Part shown: positions 1 through 9,900 of the stretch, piece after piece
Numbering within the stretch: position 1 is the stretch's first letter
How the letters are laid out: every line of letters begins with the position of its first letter
Source: a virus
Strand: one strand, 5' to 3'
Virus record (IMG/VR): IMGVR_UViG_3300042988_000771
Coordinates: 1 to 64,000 of that record
Length of the DNA: 64,000 nt
Program-made: the position numbers and the translations under genes
The notes under the pieces: generated by a model
The model's input: the letters and a program-made list of their open reading frames with translations, nothing else
Database searches by the model: none
What the model was told of the DNA's origin: nothing

Positions 1-745
1 TCCGTGCCCTCGCGATCCGGCTGTCCGTGCGCGAGATGACCCGCTCGTTGACGGTGTTCTGGCTGCCGATCCTGCGCGCCTGCTGACCCGCCTGGCGGGA
101 CTTGTAGCCCAGGACACCGGCTGCCCCCGCGCTTCCCGCTGCCCCACCGGCCAGCCCGTACTGCTCGGCCTTCATCCGGCGCTGGCGACGGTCCTCGGGA
201 TTCAGGCCTGAGTACCTCTTGCGCTTGGGCGGAGCAGCAGGCTTGGGTGCCATCTTGAACTTGCGCTGCTGCGGAGGAGCGACCATCTTCTTGCCCTCGT
301 CATCGACGTCGTCCTCGTAGCGGACGAACTTCCCCGCGGCGATCTTGTTGCGGTAGTCCTTCATCCCCTCGGCCTTGGCGCGTCGCGCGTCTGCCTCTGC
401 CCTCTTGGACTCCATGTCGACGACGGCCTTGTGGACGACTCCGAAGGCTGACTTGGCCACCTTCTCTTCCCTTCTCGCTAGGGCTCGCTCGTTGGCGGCG
501 AAGGTCAGGCCGCTGACCCCACCTACGCCTGCTCCGGTAGTGACCAGGCCCAGCGAGGTCTTGTCCAGGTTGTCAGCAGCCTTGGGCGTCAGGCGCAGCT
601 TCTCGGCGACCTGTGGCGCCCGCTTGAGGGCAGACCGCGTGGCAGCAGCCCCGCCCTTGGTTCCCAGCGCAGACAGGCCCAGCGTGGCTCCCGTGACCGA
701 GAGTCCCGCCTGAATCCGATGGCGCCGGGCCATGTCCTTGGCCAT
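1..745 (-). CDS. Partial Ala/Gly-rich basic protein with internal SAFGV tag
   Basis: The reading frame opens with an ATG that shares bases with the stop of the upstream gene (TGATG) and stays open to the window edge, so 248 codons are seen and the C-terminus is missing. Residues of about 13-30 and 64-84 are rich in Ala, Gly, Leu and Val and could form membrane-type or glycine-zipper helices. At residues 98-103 is KSAFGV followed by VHK, one of ten copies of a tag shared by eight proteins here. The rest is Lys/Arg-rich, with Pro-Lys stretches. Function unknown; its place after portal, MuF and protease genes suggests a virion-internal or head-assembly protein. Confidence 0.75.
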   Translation of the reverse strand, partial: MAKDMARRHRIQAGLSVTGATLGLSALGTKGGAAATRSALKRAPQVAEKLRLTPKAADNLDKTSLGLVTTGAGVGGVSGLTFAANERALARREEKVAKSAFGVVHKAVVDMESKRAEADARRAKAEGMKDYRNKIAAGKFVRYEDDVDDEGKKMVAPPQQRKFKMAPKPAAPPKRKRYSGLNPEDRRQRRMKAEQYGLAGGAAGSAGAAGVLGYKSRQAGQQARRIGSQNTVNERVISRTDSRIARAR

Positions 746-1212
746 CAGAACCTGTTCTTCCCCGAGACCGGGACGATCTTGATCTTGGAGTTGTGCCTGC
801 CCGCGTTGTACTGGCGGGCGATCTTGTTGGACCGGGCGTTGTGGGCCATGCCAGCCCCGGTCACACCCGCGCCCGCCGTGAAGACGCCGCCCAGCAGGCC
901 AGCGGCGGCCAGCTTGGGCTTGTCCGCCACCCGGCTGATGACCTTCGCCGCCCGCATGGAGCGTGGGCCGACGACCTTGTAGCCGCCGACATCCGTGGTC
1001 TTCTTGTTCGCCAGGAACGCCTGGTGGTTGACCGCGCGAACAGCCTCCGCCACCTGCTCGGGCCTTGCTGCCGCATACGCCCCGCCAGCAGCGGCTGCGC
1101 CCATGAGCGTTCCGCCCGCCGCCCGCCGCCTGTTGGCCTTCTGGCGATGCGACTGCACGCGGGTGATCTCGTCCGAGTAGAGGCCCTTGGAGACCCCGAA
1201 GGCGTCCCTCAT
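745..1212 (-). CDS. Small basic protein with N-terminal DAFGV tag
   Basis: 155 aa. The chosen ATG gives the N-terminus MRDAFGVSKG, which matches the start of several other proteins here and fixes the start; a longer reading upstream would run into the previous gene. After the tag come a Lys/Arg/Gln stretch and an Ala/Gly-rich segment near residue 37-50, then another hydrophobic segment near 110-125 (GLLGGVFTAGAGVTGAG type), and a basic tail. No enzyme motif seen. It sits two genes after the scaffold/protease fusion, so a role as an internal head protein or assembly factor is inferred, not shown. Confidence 0.75.
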   Translation of the reverse strand: MRDAFGVSKGLYSDEITRVQSHRQKANRRRAAGGTLMGAAAAGGAYAAARPEQVAEAVRAVNHQAFLANKKTTDVGGYKVVGPRSMRAAKVISRVADKPKLAAAGLLGGVFTAGAGVTGAGMAHNARSNKIARQYNAGRHNSKIKIVPVSGKNRF

Positions 1213-1213
1213 G

Positions 1214-2479
1214 TCAGTACCTACGCTGCTTGCCCATGCCGTAGCCCGCTGCCCCAGCCGTGCCAGCAGTAGCGCCAATGGTGCCGACAGCCGCACCCGT
1301 CGGGTGTGCAGCGGCGAAGTTGCCGACCTTGGTCGCGCCGGTCTTGATCTGGTTGAGGCCGGACTTGATGCCCGCTCCCGCGCCTACCGCCCGCGCACCG
1401 GCAGTGCCCGGCTTGTAGGGGGTCACGCCACCCTTGAAGCCAGTCTTGACTGCTCCGATGAGGGGCTTGAAGGAGATCTTCGAGACCTCCTCGTACTCGT
1501 GGTCCACCCCGAATGCGCTCTTGTGAATGTAGGACACGTTCGCCTCCCGCTCTGCGAGCCGCTGACGCAGCGACGCGTTCTCGGCCTCCATGGCCTTGCC
1601 ACGGGCCTTCTGGTACTTCTTCTTGGGGACGATGACGCCGTTGTGATACTCGCTCGCCCGCTCGCCCTTGCGGGCCGCACGCCAGTCGCCGGAGGCCAGC
1701 GCCTCGTTCTGGGCATCGCGTCCTGCGCGGTACTCGTTGGTGGCGGCACCGGACAACGCCCCCATGCCAGCGCCGACTCCTGCACCAATGCCCGCACCAG
1801 CGAGGAGCACCTTGCTCGGCACCCGCCCACCACTGGCAGCCATGCCAGCACCCGACGCCGCGCCCAGCCCTGCGCCCACGGCTGTGTGACCGCCCAGGGT
1901 CCGCCAGTTCTTGCCCGGCCGCTCGCCCTTCTTGGTGTAGCCAGCCTTGGACCGGATGTTGGCAGCGGCCCGCTCGCGCGCGTCCTCGGAGTCGAAGCCC
2001 CAGCCGCGGTCCTTCTTCTTCTCGATCTTGGACTTGTTGGGGTTGGCGCGCAGGTGACTGAGCTCGGCGCTGCGTCGCGCCTCCTGACCGGCAACAGACG
2101 CGCCGATGCGGCGCTTGCCCGACTTGCCGTGCCGGTAGGCCGCGTAGCCACCCACGGCGGCAGTGGTGCCAAGGAGCCCGCCAACGGCCCCGCCCGCACG
2201 CACGCGCGAGGCGCCCTCAACGGCCTTCATGGCGCTGAGGGTTCCGCCCACATTCGCGCTGCCCCCACTAGCAGCCCGCACGCCGTTCTCCACGGCGATG
2301 GCGCGCTGGGCACGGCTCACGTTGCGCAGCCTGGTGCCCGCCGTCCGTGCGCCGATCCGCTTGCCCGCGCTCTGGCCGACGATTGAGCCGCCCAGGAAGG
2401 CACCGGCGTACTTGGTGTTCCGCTTGTCGCCTTCCTCGCCCTTCCAGGCCTTGGCAACGCCGAACGCATCGGTGGTCAT
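1214..2479 (-). CDS. Gly/Ala-rich protein with two AFGV tags
   Basis: 421 aa, starting at an ATG that overlaps the stop of the protease-fusion gene (ATGA). It begins MTTDAFGV and carries a second copy, KSAFGVDHE, around residue 318, so it looks like two tagged modules joined. Three long glycine/alanine-rich hydrophobic stretches (about 92-112, 190-230 and 385-415) resemble glycine-zipper membrane segments, separated by strongly basic, charged linkers. No catalytic motif is visible. Candidates are an ejected internal virion protein or a scaffold-like factor. The tag and operon position are seen directly; the role is inference. Confidence 0.8.
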   Translation of the reverse strand: MTTDAFGVAKAWKGEEGDKRNTKYAGAFLGGSIVGQSAGKRIGARTAGTRLRNVSRAQRAIAVENGVRAASGGSANVGGTLSAMKAVEGASRVRAGGAVGGLLGTTAAVGGYAAYRHGKSGKRRIGASVAGQEARRSAELSHLRANPNKSKIEKKKDRGWGFDSEDARERAAANIRSKAGYTKKGERPGKNWRTLGGHTAVGAGLGAASGAGMAASGGRVPSKVLLAGAGIGAGVGAGMGALSGAATNEYRAGRDAQNEALASGDWRAARKGERASEYHNGVIVPKKKYQKARGKAMEAENASLRQRLAEREANVSYIHKSAFGVDHEYEEVSKISFKPLIGAVKTGFKGGVTPYKPGTAGARAVGAGAGIKSGLNQIKTGATKVGNFAAAHPTGAAVGTIGATAGTAGAAGYGMGKQRRY

Positions 2480-4821
2480 TTCACTGCTCTCCCTACCCGC
2501 AAAACCTCGTCGGCATGCGAAATGGCGTTGTTGATCTTGGCGGCCAGCTTGGGCTGGGGCTTGCTTGCTTCGGCACGCAGTTCCTCGATGGGACGGGCTG
2601 CGTTGGGCTTGCGGGCACGGCGTACGTGCCCGCTCATGAACCTGTCCGTCACCACCGTGGCCAGCGTGCGTGGGGCCTTCTCCGGGCGGTCCACGACCTT
2701 CACCGGGACCTTGTCCAGCCCCGCCCACTCGGATGCCTGGAGGCGATGGTGGCCGCCCCGGATGACCGACTTCCCGTTCTTGTAGCGGTGGACGACGATC
2801 GGCTCGTCGGGCTTGAACCCCGACTCGGCCATGTTGACGGCGATGCGGGCGGTGTGGGACCGGTTGCCCGCTCGCGCTCCGCCCCCGCGCGCGATGGCCC
2901 GCAGGTCGGACACGGAGGCCTGGCCGCTCTTGGCCGACTCCGAGATGCGCTCGGACGCCCCGCCGTCGTCAGGAAGCTTCTTCCAGTAGGGGGTGGCTGC
3001 TCCTCCTGCGACCGCCACGCCACCAGCGACGGCCGCTTCCTCCTTGTGGCCCTTGGAGATGTAGTTCTTCTCCACCCGCTTGCCCGAGCCGTGGATGGAG
3101 AAGCCCGTGCGCTCTCCGTTCTTGACCATGTCCCACTGCTTGTCGTCGTTCACCTTGAAGCCCACCCACCAGCCGTGGGGGAGAGCGTCCGAGCGCAGGC
3201 CCATCTTCTGGAGCTTCTCGGGGGTGACGACGAAGGACTCCACCATGTCCGAGGTGTGCAGGGGCAGCTCTCCGTCACGGGAGTGCATGTCCCCGCCCTT
3301 GCGGGAGTCGATGACGTAGGAGTACGCCGCCTTCTCGATCTCCTCCAGCGGGATGTAGTCGCCCTGGAGGTCGATGACCTCCTCGCCGTTCAGGTGGGTG
3401 ACCGTGCACCAGCCGAACACCTGGCGCTTGTCGGTGTCCATCTTGGCGATCTCGCCCGTCCAGGTCAGTTCGGGACCGGCATCCTTGCGGACCTTCTGCT
3501 TCTTGGGCTTGAGCGTCTTGCGGGGTGCATGGCCGATCGGCACGCCGTACTTCTTGGCCCGGTGGTTGGCACCCAGCTGAGCCACGCCCACCGGGATGGT
3601 CGCCGCGCCTGCCACGCCGCCCGCGCCGATGAGGGCGAGCTTGCGGCCCTTGCGGTAGAGCTTGTCACCCGTCTGGTTGACGGTGTTCGCAACGTGGTCG
3701 GCGGCGCCCTTGATCTGGCCACCGACGTTGTCGGCCGCCGTCTTGACGGAGCCTGCCGCGCCCTTGACGGCGTCCCGCGTCTCGTTGACGCCCGCCCGCA
3801 CGTCCCCGACAGTCCCGCGAACCTCGTCCACCGTGCGGTTGACGCTCTCGGGCAGCTTGCGCGACTCGGCACCTGCGGACTGAATCGTGGACCGGGCCTC
3901 CGTGCCTGCCGCCCGCACAGTGGTGCGAGCCTCCTCGCCCGCTGCCTTCATGCCGCCACGGATGACGTTCTGGGCCTCGTCCCCGCCCGCCTTGAGGGCG
4001 GCCAGGCCGATCTTGCCCGCCTCGGTCTTGAAGCTCTTGGTGATGTCGTCACGACGACGCAGGGCCAGCGGCTTGGTGGCCGCCTTGGCCTTCTTGTAGT
4101 TGCCGATCGCCTTCGTGGCGGCCGGGTCGATTGCCCGGTAGCCCTCCCGTGCCATCTGGACCTTCTTGGACGGGACGATCGCGCTCATGTCCACGAGCTG
4201 CTCGGCAGCCTGGTGGATCGCCCGCGCATCGGGGGAGTCGGCCTTGGCGACCGTGTCGAGCAGGTCGCTGGCCATGCGCACGGCGGTGTCCGTGTCGATG
4301 CGTCCTGCCCGGCGAGCCTGGACGATGTCCCCGAGCGCCTTCTTGATCTCCTTCTTGGCCTCGCGACCGAGCACCCGGTTGGCCACGACGTCGCCCACGG
4401 TGTTGCCCGCCTGGAGGGTGACCGCGCCACCGGCGCCGATCCGGTACAGCCGGGCACGCCCCTCCTTCGTGGCGAGGTAGCGCCCGGCAGCCGTCGATGG
4501 CTCCTTCGAGTGCTTCCCCGATGCCGCGAGCATGCTGGTGACCGGACCGCCCTTGTAGGCGTCCGGGATGCTGCGGCGCAGGGCGGGGTTCTTGGCAGCC
4601 GCGACGAGGGCGGCGCCACCGGCTGCCAGCCCGACGACGTTGGAGGCGAGGCCAACCTGAGCCTCGCGCTTCTCCCGCTTCGCCTTGGCGCTGGGAACAT
4701 GGACCTCGGACGCATCTGCCTGCTTGGACACCACATCCCAGAGTTCACGGGAGTCGACGGCGTTTCCGAAGAGCTCGGCCACGATCACGTCGAAGGCGTC
4801 CATGTTCCTATCGTCCTGCAT
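2476..4821 (-). CDS. Scaffold-like / XkdF-type prohead protease / ParB-like fusion protein
   Basis: 781 aa. GGAG lies 6 nt before the ATG. The N-terminal 440 residues are Ala/Lys/Glu-rich with a hydrophobic Ala/Gly segment near 55-75 and a long helical stretch of repeated small-residue heptads (about 300-380), as in scaffolds. Residues of about 447-584 look like the XkdF family of phage head-maturation serine proteases: a WTGEIAKMDTDKRQVFGW strand, a D-x-Q-GD segment, a conserved HSRDG region and a GWWVGFKV / TGFSIHGSG end. Residues of about 663-713 resemble a ParB/sulfiredoxin nucleotide-binding fold (V-I-R-GGHHRLQA-S-x-W-AG). Scaffold plus protease in one chain is known in phages; the ParB-like module is unusual. 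Self-processing is likely but not visible. Confidence 0.7.
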   Translation of the reverse strand: MQDDRNMDAFDVIVAELFGNAVDSRELWDVVSKQADASEVHVPSAKAKREKREAQVGLASNVVGLAAGGAALVAAAKNPALRRSIPDAYKGGPVTSMLAASGKHSKEPSTAAGRYLATKEGRARLYRIGAGGAVTLQAGNTVGDVVANRVLGREAKKEIKKALGDIVQARRAGRIDTDTAVRMASDLLDTVAKADSPDARAIHQAAEQLVDMSAIVPSKKVQMAREGYRAIDPAATKAIGNYKKAKAATKPLALRRRDDITKSFKTEAGKIGLAALKAGGDEAQNVIRGGMKAAGEEARTTVRAAGTEARSTIQSAGAESRKLPESVNRTVDEVRGTVGDVRAGVNETRDAVKGAAGSVKTAADNVGGQIKGAADHVANTVNQTGDKLYRKGRKLALIGAGGVAGAATIPVGVAQLGANHRAKKYGVPIGHAPRKTLKPKKQKVRKDAGPELTWTGEIAKMDTDKRQVFGWCTVTHLNGEEVIDLQGDYIPLEEIEKAAYSYVIDSRKGGDMHSRDGELPLHTSDMVESFVVTPEKLQKMGLRSDALPHGWWVGFKVNDDKQWDMVKNGERTGFSIHGSGKRVEKNYISKGHKEEAAVAGGVAVAGGAATPYWKKLPDDGGASERISESAKSGQASVSDLRAIARGGGARAGNRSHTARIAVNMAESGFKPDEPIVVHRYKNGKSVIRGGHHRLQASEWAGLDKVPVKVVDRPEKAPRTLATVVTDRFMSGHVRRARKPNAARPIEELRAEASKPQPKLAAKINNAISHADEVLRVGRAVK

Positions 4822-4834
4822 CAGTCACTCCACT

Positions 4835-6934
4835 TCACGGTGCGTCCAGCAGTTCGAGGTCGATGATGAGCACGCTCCTGACGGCCGGATCACCATCAGG
4901 TGACGGAACGTACTCATGCCTGGTCACCTTGTACTTGCCCTCGATCACCGACTTGTTTGGCGCATAGGGGCTGAGGTCTACCGGTCCCTCGTCGGTTCCC
5001 CACCATCCGTTCTTGAAGCGGAACAGGATGGGGACGATCGCGCGCGTGGAGCCCTCGTCCATTCCGTACCGGCTGATGGAGACGTCCTCGGGATCGTAGG
5101 AGCCGTACTGGCGTGCCTGTCGTGCGGCGTCCTGCCACAGTTCGCCCAGATTGTTCTCGCGCTCGTTGTTGACCGCAGCGGTCATCTCAATGGCAATCTC
5201 GCTGGCGCTGGCGCTCTTGATCCAGTGAGGATTGGTGAGCTCCTCGCTGGCCGCCGCCCGAGCAGAGTCTGCGGTCAGCGTCCGAGCGGCAAGGTGGGTC
5301 AGGTAGGTCTTCTCCTTTCCGGAGAAGGCCTCGGCAGCAGCACCCACCTCTGGGTCTGTGTAGATGTCGATCGCCCCGTCGATCTCGGCGTAGGAGGAGA
5401 TCGTCACGCCCATCCCATCGGCACCGATCTGGTTGCGCAGGAGATCGACCTCATCCGCCGCCATGGCCGCGTCGTAGGCGGAGGTGAAGGCAGGATGGTC
5501 GGCAAGGTCATCGACGAAGTTGTCCTCGGCATGGAGGACGGCGAACCCCTCCACCCCGTGCACGGAGGACGGGTCCTTCTGGATCACGCTGAAGTCGACG
5601 ATCTCCCCCTCGGAGGGCGGATCGTTCGCGTCGATATCAAGGCGTGTCGCGAGCACGTCGGGAACAGCCATCCACGCGTCCGTGTGGTGGACCCCCTCGC
5701 CGCCGAGGTTGGGGCGATCGTGATGCTGGACGATCGTCAGCGCCTGCTTCTTCTCGCCCACCAGGGCGTTCAGCACCGAGGCGTCCGCGACCTGCTGCTT
5801 GGTGTCCACCATCGTGCTCAGCACGGACGCGTCCGCGGCTCCGATGCTGTCCAGCACCGAGGCGTCAGCCAAGGCGCCCAGCACGGCAGCATCCGCCACC
5901 TGCTGGCCCTCGCGTGCCTTGGTGCGCACGGTCGTGCGCGCGTTGACCCGCGTGACCTTCGTGGCCTTGCGGGACTCCGTGGCGGCGAACTCCCCGTCGG
6001 CGTTCCGGTCGAACGGGTCCTTGCCCATCGCCTTGACGACATCGGTGCCCAGGTCGGGGTAGACCAGTTCCAGGTCGCACCGGCAGTTGGGATGGACGAC
6101 AGGGGCGTAGAACCGCTCCCCGCCGATGGTCTCGAAGCGCTCGTTGAGCGGGATGGTCACCCCGTGCAGCGGCCCGCACACCCCGCAGACCAGTTCGTCC
6201 TCGGCGGTGATCCACTTCTTCATGGTCCCCGGAGGCAACTGCCCGGTGCCCTCCATGATCATCCAGACCATGTTCTTGCCCACGCGCGAGGCCTTGTACG
6301 CCTCGGTGGTGCCCAGCCGGTCAGCCCGGTAGAGGAAGGCCCGGTCCACGAACATGCGGCTCGCGACCGGGATGGGATCGGTGACGTACTCGGTCTTGTC
6401 CAGCTTCGTCAGGCCCTGGACGTAGGACTGCATCTGGCGGGCGTCCAGTCCGTACGCCTCCCGCGAGCGCTGCCACGCGAGGTTGGCGCTCCATCCGGAG
6501 TTGACCTGGGCGTTGAACCCCTCCAGCAGCGCCTGCGTGGAGGTGCCGTGGACGTAGTCACCCAGTTCCGAGGCGTAGGAGGTCGCCAGCCGGGTCATCT
6601 CCTCGTAGGTCAACTGCTGGGTGGCACCCAGCCGATAGGCCTGGAGAACGGCTGGCACGGACGCCTGGAGCCACGCGGGGATGACCCGCTTGTAGATCCG
6701 CGCTGCTGCCTCGGCGATCTCCTTGTCGGTGAGCAGGTCCTCCTTGGAGAACTCGTGCTTCATCAGCAGGCGCAGGACCACCAGCGCAGCAGCGATCCCG
6801 ATGCCGATCTTGAGGTAGTCGGGGTGAGTGTCCACAGGCGCGTCCACAGCCTGTGGACCAGTCTCAAGGAAGGAAGGCTGGTTCAGGAACGCCGAGGGGC
6901 TCTGCGCGAGGAACTCCTCGGGCTGGATGCTCAC
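4835..6934 (-). CDS. MuF-like minor head protein with long C-terminal extension
   Basis: 699 aa; the ATG overlaps the stop of the AAA+ gene. A hydrophobic segment lies near residues 40-60. Residues of about 215-290 carry the signature of the MuF/SPP1 gp7 head-morphogenesis family: KKWITAEDELVCGVCGPLHG followed by an F-x-x-x-G stretch and HPNCRCDL, with four Cys and a His that could bind zinc. MuF proteins sit at the portal and are packaged into the head. Residues of about 345-395 contain three ADASVL repeats plus close variants. The remaining 300 residues are acidic and of unknown function; MuF C-termini often carry effector or toxin domains, but no known one is recognised here. Confidence 0.8.
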   Translation of the reverse strand: MSIQPEEFLAQSPSAFLNQPSFLETGPQAVDAPVDTHPDYLKIGIGIAAALVVLRLLMKHEFSKEDLLTDKEIAEAAARIYKRVIPAWLQASVPAVLQAYRLGATQQLTYEEMTRLATSYASELGDYVHGTSTQALLEGFNAQVNSGWSANLAWQRSREAYGLDARQMQSYVQGLTKLDKTEYVTDPIPVASRMFVDRAFLYRADRLGTTEAYKASRVGKNMVWMIMEGTGQLPPGTMKKWITAEDELVCGVCGPLHGVTIPLNERFETIGGERFYAPVVHPNCRCDLELVYPDLGTDVVKAMGKDPFDRNADGEFAATESRKATKVTRVNARTTVRTKAREGQQVADAAVLGALADASVLDSIGAADASVLSTMVDTKQQVADASVLNALVGEKKQALTIVQHHDRPNLGGEGVHHTDAWMAVPDVLATRLDIDANDPPSEGEIVDFSVIQKDPSSVHGVEGFAVLHAEDNFVDDLADHPAFTSAYDAAMAADEVDLLRNQIGADGMGVTISSYAEIDGAIDIYTDPEVGAAAEAFSGKEKTYLTHLAARTLTADSARAAASEELTNPHWIKSASASEIAIEMTAAVNNERENNLGELWQDAARQARQYGSYDPEDVSISRYGMDEGSTRAIVPILFRFKNGWWGTDEGPVDLSPYAPNKSVIEGKYKVTRHEYVPSPDGDPAVRSVLIIDLELLDAP

Positions 6935-9900
6935 GCGACCTTCTTGCGCCGGACAGCAGGAGGCTTCAGGCCCATGGCCCTGACGGCGTACTCCACGTCC
7001 GATGTGGTGAACTCGTCCTCCATCTCCGGCGTGACCTGGGGATGCGCCAGCAGCCGCTCGTCATGAGCATCGGCCACCTTCCCCAGGAAGGTGTCCACGA
7101 CGTCGCGTGCGTTGCCGTTGTACTTGGGGTGGGCGTGGATCTGGGCCACCGCATTGGAGATGCGCTTCTTGGTGGCCGCATTGGCCGTGCGGCCCTGCTT
7201 GTCCATCGCGTGGCTGGCGATCTGCACCAGCTCGGGCGCCGTGTAGTCGCGGAACTCGATCACCGTGTTCAGGCGCGACTGGAGGCCGGGGTTGGTCTCC
7301 TCGCGGAACTCCTGCATCTCCTTGGGGTAGCCCGCGAAGATGAACACCGTGTCGGGGTTCTCCGACATGAACGGCACCAGCTCGTCGATGACCTCACGTC
7401 CGTACTCGTTGGAGTTGAGGGTGTAGGCCTCGTCGATGAAGATCACCCCGCCCTTGCCCATCTCCAACTGGTTGCGGGTTCGCTCGGCGATGTCGTTGGC
7501 CGTGCCGCCCACGAGGTCCTTCTTGGACAGCTTGAGGAAGTTGGTGTTCTCGGTCAGGCCGATGTCGTAGTACAGCTTGGTCATGATCTCGGCCACAGTG
7601 GTCTTGCCGGTGCCGGGGTTGCCCGCGAAGATCATGCTCATCGGGCGGTCGGCGTTGGGCTTGCCCATTCGCTCGCGGCGCTTGGCGGCAGCCGCACGCG
7701 CGACCAGGCGGTCCATCTGGCCGACCATCTCGTCCATGCCCACCATCGAGGCGAGCTCGTTGCGGTAGGGAGCCGCTGCTGCCTTCAGGGCGTCGACCTC
7801 GTCGGCAGCCCCCTCCTCGGGGGCGTCATCTTTTGGGACGACCCCCGACAGCGCCTGCTTGGTCTCCTCGTCCGAGAAGGTGTGGATGACGCGGGATGCC
7901 TCGGCATCTGCCGCGGCCTTCTCCGCGTCCGCGCGCTCCTGACGCAGCCTGAAGGCCGTGGAGATGGCGGCGAGGTCCTCGGCCTCCCTGCGAATGTCCT
8001 TGCGCGAGAGGCTCGGCTGAGTGGAGATCAGCTCCTTGTCGTAGTTGTCCCACGCCTGCAAGAACCCGCGCAGGTTGGCGGCACGATCCTTGACGGCGGC
8101 CTTGACCTCGGCATGCGTGCTGTCCATCGTGATGCCCAGCGAGGCCACCTGGGGGTTGACGCTCTTGTTCAGCATCGGCGTGATGACCGACTCGTACCAC
8201 GCCGTCGTCTCCCCGCTGGGGATGCGGGACATGGCGAAGTCCCGGACGCCGAGATTGTTGACCAGCGTCATGTCGTCCTCGGGGAGGGGGATGACCTTGG
8301 GCGAGCGATCCCACATGCCCGCGTCGACGTCGAACATCTTCTTGCTCTTGATGAAGGTGAGTGCGGCCTCCACCTCGCGCTGCCCCGCGGGGTCAGCAAG
8401 GCGAGCCCGGACCTCGTCCTCGGTCCCTCCCAGGACGGCCTTGACCGGATCGGCCTCGCGGAACGCATCGGTGATCGCGCCCTGCGTTCCCGTGGTGTTC
8501 ATCGGGCTGAGCACCGTCTGCGCGCGCAGGGCGCGGATGAGGTCCAGTGTGGCGCTCTGGCGCGACTGCGCGGGATCAACAGGGGCGGGAGTGCGATCGG
8601 GAGACGGGCTGCTCACCCGCACTGTGGTCTGCTGCTCCTCCTCGTCAACGAACTCGTCGGCAGTGGGCTCAGGAGCGTCGCCGCTCTTCTTCCGACTGGA
8701 CCAGTTCTGGTAGTTGATCTGGTCCCCGTGGACCTTCCCCCGGCCCGTGATGGACTCGTCGTAGTAGCCAGTGGCGACCGAGTGCGGGCGGATGTAGCGA
8801 GGCTTGACGTAGCCCCTGTCAGTCTTGTCCGCCGCCAGTCCATCCGTCCACGGGGTGAAGACGGGGTCCTTGATGTAGTACGGGAACTGCTCCTTGAGGG
8901 CGTTCATGGCCGTGGCGTACCCGCGGGCGTTCAGGCGCAGGGGGTTGATCGACTCCGCGTAGACGCGGGTGGCCTTGTCGACCGCACGCTCCACGTCCTT
9001 GATGGCGGCCAGCTCCTCGGCCGCGGAGTCGGGGTTGGCCATCCGTGCGCGGAAGGCGGCCTTGTCCCCGCCCTGGCGGTCGATCTGGATCTCGCGGCGC
9101 TGCGCCCACTCGTCGACGTTGTTGCCCTTGGCGTTGTCGATGACGTGCTGGTTGATGGCGTCCCACTTGACCTTGTTGGTGGCCACCTCGCTGAGCTTCG
9201 GCTCCCTGGGCTCCTTCTCGATCAGGTCGTCCAGCGCCTTGCGGTAGCGATCAGAGTCCTTGGCCCCGTACTTGACGGCCTCCATCTCCAGCTCCACGCG
9301 GCGGTCATGCGGGATGCTCCCCAGGGAGACCTTCTCCGACTTGACCGCATCCAGGACCTGCCCGTAGCGGCCCACCATGCGGGCAGCCTTGTCGTTGTAG
9401 CGACGGGAGCCACGGAAGTCATCGTCGAACTCCATGGTGAACACCCCGGAATGCGACACCACAGTGACCGAGCGAGCGCCGCCCACCAGACCCGTGTAGA
9501 TGTCCTCGGTAGTAAGCCCACCATATGCGCGTGTGCGGATGTACTCCCCGCCCTGGAGCTTCGAGAGGTTCTTGAGGTTGAACGGGAGGTACCAGTCGTC
9601 CCCATAGCCCATCGCCTCCGTGACAACCTCGCCCTTGCGGTCGATGATGATGCCCTGCGAGGGAGGGATCGTCCCCGACTTCCGGTTCAGCTCGTACAGG
9701 CCAGGATCGGGAAGCAGCGAGCGCATGTGCTGGATGGTCCGCGACGGACGGCGATCCTCGCGGACGCCCTCCTCCGGGCGACGGGAGTTGCCCGTCTCGT
9801 CCTTGTACCCGTGGATGAGGGTGTCATGGGCAGCGCGGCCTGACCCCTTCTGCTGGCGCAGGGTGTCGATCTCGTCCTGGTAGCCGGTCCACGGCTTCTT

